A DNA stretch of 7,639 nt from Phycisphaeraceae bacterium. Its GTDB lineage: Bacteria > Planctomycetota > Phycisphaerae > Phycisphaerales > Phycisphaeraceae. The DNA lies in NCBI GenBank assembly GCA_003552605.1, contig PUNN01000358.1, positions 1 through 7,639 of the forward strand, given 5' to 3'. The notes below the pieces were generated by a model. That model was given only the letters and a program-made list of their open reading frames with translations, did no database searches and was not told where the DNA came from. Shown here in pieces: positions 5,921 to 7,639 of the stretch; position 1 is the first letter of the stretch, and every line of letters begins with the position of its first letter. Position numbers and translations under genes: made by a program.

Positions 5921-7077
5921 AGAAGATCTGCGTCGTCACGGGCACCCGCGCCGAGTACGGTCTGCTGCGCTGGGTCATGGAGGGGATCCTCCAGTCGCCG
6001 GTGCTGGAGTTGCAGCTCATCGCCACCGGCATGCACCTGTCGCCCGAGTTCGGCCTGACGGTCGAGGCGATCGAGGAGGACGGCTTCCAGGTCGATCGCA
6101 AGGTCGAGATGCTGCTGAGCTCGGACACGGCGGTCGGCGTGACCAAGTCCATGGGGCTGGGCATGATCGGCTTCGCCGATGCGCTGACCGAACTGAAGCC
6201 GGACCTGATGGTGGTGTTGGGCGATCGTTACGAGCTGTTATCTGCGGCGGCGGCCGCCATGGTGGCGAGGGTGCCGATCGCTCACCTGCATGGTGGCGAG
6301 ACGACACAGGGGGCGTTCGACGAGGCGATTCGACACAGCATTACCAAGATGTCGCATCTGCATTTTGTCGCGGCCGAGGAGTACCGACGTCGGGTGATCC
6401 AGCTCGGTGAGGAACCGGAACGGGTCTACAATGTCGGTGGCCTGGGCATCGACAACATCTTGCGCCTGAAGCTGCTTACCCGTGAAGAGCTGGAGGCAGC
6501 GCTGGATTTTAAGTTGGCCACGCGCAATCTGCTCATCACCTTTCATCCGGTGACCCTGGAGCACGGCACCAGCGCCGGGCAGATGGATGAACTGCTCGCG
6601 GCATTGTCGGAATTGGAAGATACAGGCCTGATCTTCACCATGCCCAATGCGGATACTGAGGGTCGCGTGCTGTTCGAAAAGATCGAGGCGTTTTGTGCAC
6701 AACATCCGCAGGCGCGGGCCTATACGTCGCTCGGGCAGTTGCGCTACCTCTCATGCCTCCAGCATGTGGATGGGGTGGTCGGGAATTCTTCCAGTGGATT
6801 GCTGGAGGTGCCAAGCTTCAAGAAGGGCACGATCAATATTGGGGAGCGGCAGCGGGGCCGGCTGCGAGCCGCGAGTGTGATCGATTGCGAACCTGAGCGT
6901 GCTTCCATCTCCACTGCGCTGGATGAGTTGTTCTCGGATGATTTTCAGTCGAATCTCCCGATGGTGGAAAATCCCTACGGAAATGGGGGAGCGAGTGAGA
7001 CCATCGTTCAGGCTCTGGAGCAGCGCTCGCTGAATGATCTCCTGAAGAAACGTTTTTATGATTACCCCGAACAATGA
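5917..7077 (+). CDS. legG: GDP-sugar hydrolysing 2-epimerase (NeuC family)
   Basis: LegG removes GDP from GDP-2,4-diacetamido-2,4,6-trideoxyglucose and inverts C2, giving the free manno-configured sugar used by LegI. The 386-residue protein is of usual length for hydrolysing UDP-GlcNAc 2-epimerases (NeuC/NnaA). It shows GTRAEYG (9-15), GDRYE (102-106) with the family's conserved Asp103 and Glu106, LHGGE (124-128), the conserved AIRHSITK segment (137-144) and the nucleotide-binding GNSSSG loop (289-294) followed by LLEVPSFKKG. The gene has an ATGA overlap with legI at its start and with the formyltransferase at its end. No strong ribosome site is visible. GDP rather than UDP as leaving group is inferred from ptmE and legB nearby. 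Plain NeuC is the alternative, but a neuraminic pathway would not need a dehydratase and aminotransferase. Bases 6481-6540 are about 57% GC, lower than legC. Confidence 0.9.
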   Translation: MKKICVVTGTRAEYGLLRWVMEGILQSPVLELQLIATGMHLSPEFGLTVEAIEEDGFQVDRKVEMLLSSDTAVGVTKSMGLGMIGFADALTELKPDLMVVLGDRYELLSAAAAAMVARVPIAHLHGGETTQGAFDEAIRHSITKMSHLHFVAAEEYRRRVIQLGEEPERVYNVGGLGIDNILRLKLLTREELEAALDFKLATRNLLITFHPVTLEHGTSAGQMDELLAALSELEDTGLIFTMPNADTEGRVLFEKIEAFCAQHPQARAYTSLGQLRYLSCLQHVDGVVGNSSSGLLEVPSFKKGTINIGERQRGRLRAASVIDCEPERASISTALDELFSDDFQSNLPMVENPYGNGGASETIVQALEQRSLNDLLKKRFYDYPEQ

Positions 7078-7639
7078 GAATACTGTTCATTGGTGCCGTT
7101 GAATTCTCCGCGTGCGCGCTACGTGAACTGATCGCGATGCGGGCAGATGTCGTTGGGGTTTGCACCCTTTCAGAATCGACCTTCAATGCCGACCATGTCG
7201 ATCTCACTCCGATCGCCGAAGAGGCTGGCATTCCCGTGTGCTCCACACCGGATATCAACGGGGAGGAGGCTCTGAACTGGATCCGCGAGTGTGAACCGGA
7301 CGTCATCTTCTGTTTCGGGTGGTCTCGGTTGGTTCGTTCCCCCCTTCTTGAGCTCCCGCGCCTGGGTGTTGTCGGTTTTCACCCTGCGGCCCTCCCGGAG
7401 AATCGCGGGCGGCATCCGCTGATCTGGGCCCTGGTGCTCGGCCTGGAAGAGACGGCTTCTACCTTCTTCTTCATGGATGAGGGGGCGGATTCGGGTGATC
7501 TGTTGTCGCAGAGGACGATCGCCATCGAGCCGGGGGATGATGCAGGGAGTCTCTATGCCCGTGTCACAGAGGTCGCCATGGACCAGATACGCGAGTTTGT
7601 GCCCCAGCTGGAGAGCGGGCGGTATCATCCTCATCCACA
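7074..7639 (+). CDS. Sugar N-formyltransferase, methionyl-tRNA formyltransferase fold (3' end outside window)
   Basis: The first 188 residues of a formyltransferase run open to the right edge. The family moves a formyl group from N10-formyltetrahydrofolate to an amine. Seen here are a Rossmann-like start MRILFIGAVEFS (1-12), PDVIFCFGWSRL (75-86), the active-site stretch GFHPAALPENRGRHPLIWAL (101-120) with His103, and EGADSGDLLSQ (136-146), in which Asp139 matches the family's catalytic Asp. The third catalytic position, Asn two residues before the His in ArnA and Fmt, reads Gly101. The RGRHP variant resembles sugar-modifying members more than housekeeping Fmt, and context supports an amino-sugar substrate. 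A likely role is N-formylation of a legionaminic acid precursor or of another amino sugar in the same glycan. The ATG overlaps the legG stop (ATGA), so it is part of the operon. The substrate cannot be read from the sequence, and any C-terminal domain is not visible. Confidence 0.82.
   Translation, partial: MRILFIGAVEFSACALRELIAMRADVVGVCTLSESTFNADHVDLTPIAEEAGIPVCSTPDINGEEALNWIRECEPDVIFCFGWSRLVRSPLLELPRLGVVGFHPAALPENRGRHPLIWALVLGLEETASTFFFMDEGADSGDLLSQRTIAIEPGDDAGSLYARVTEVAMDQIREFVPQLESGRYHPHP

Noticed and set aside
4913..7077. Reading legI and legG as neuB and neuC of a neuraminic acid pathway
   Set aside because: A neuraminic pathway needs neither a 4,6-dehydratase nor an aminotransferase. 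Tight coupling to legB, legC and ptmE favours legionaminic acid, although the motifs of the two branches are close.
7074..7639. Housekeeping methionyl-tRNA formyltransferase
   Set aside because: The active-site stretch (GFHP...RGRHP) differs from the usual Fmt form, and the gene is translationally coupled to a sugar pathway. The missing C-terminal part means this is not fully settled.

Overview
The window is one uninterrupted plus-strand gene train. It encodes the GDP-linked route to CMP-legionaminic acid, a bacterial nine-carbon sialic-acid-like (nonulosonic) sugar. The overall GC-rich composition, NTG starts and gene families fit a proteobacterium, probably a gammaproteobacterium. That placement rests on composition and general resemblance only and is weak.

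Layout: 1-416 is the 3' end of an ABC transporter whose ATPase domain resembles lipid-linked-glycan flippases of the PglK/MsbA type. After 24 bases come eight genes without a break: ptmE (441-1478, CBS-domain sugar-1-phosphate guanylyltransferase), legF (1475-2158, CMP-sugar synthetase), legB (2148-3149, GDP-sugar 4,6-dehydratase), legC (3146-4303, PLP aminotransferase), legH (4300-4920, left-handed beta-helix N-acetyltransferase), legI (4913-5920, NeuB-family synthase), legG (5917-7077, NeuC-family hydrolysing 2-epimerase) and a sugar N-formyltransferase cut by the window end (7074 onward). All seven junctions from ptmE to the formyltransferase overlap by 4 to 11 bases, so the genes are almost certainly one translationally coupled operon. 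No stretch longer than 24 bases is non-coding. I saw no RNA gene, insertion sequence, CRISPR array or convincing terminator.

How the genes work together (family knowledge applied to this order): PtmE makes the GDP-glucosamine-type precursor. LegB removes water to give a 4-keto-6-deoxy sugar, LegC aminates C4, and LegH acetylates that amine. LegG removes GDP and inverts C2, LegI adds phosphoenolpyruvate to make the nine-carbon acid, and LegF activates it with CMP. The flanking genes are the less predictable part. The CBS pair on PtmE suggests feedback or energy control at the first committed step. The ABC exporter suggests export of a lipid-linked glycan. The formyltransferase suggests an N-formyl variant of legionaminic acid or of a partner sugar. 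Its active-site motif appears to have Gly where the family's textbook Asn stands.

Composition is uneven: legB and legC are very GC-rich, while the transporter end, parts of legG and the formyltransferase are noticeably less so. This hints that the cassette was assembled from parts of different history.
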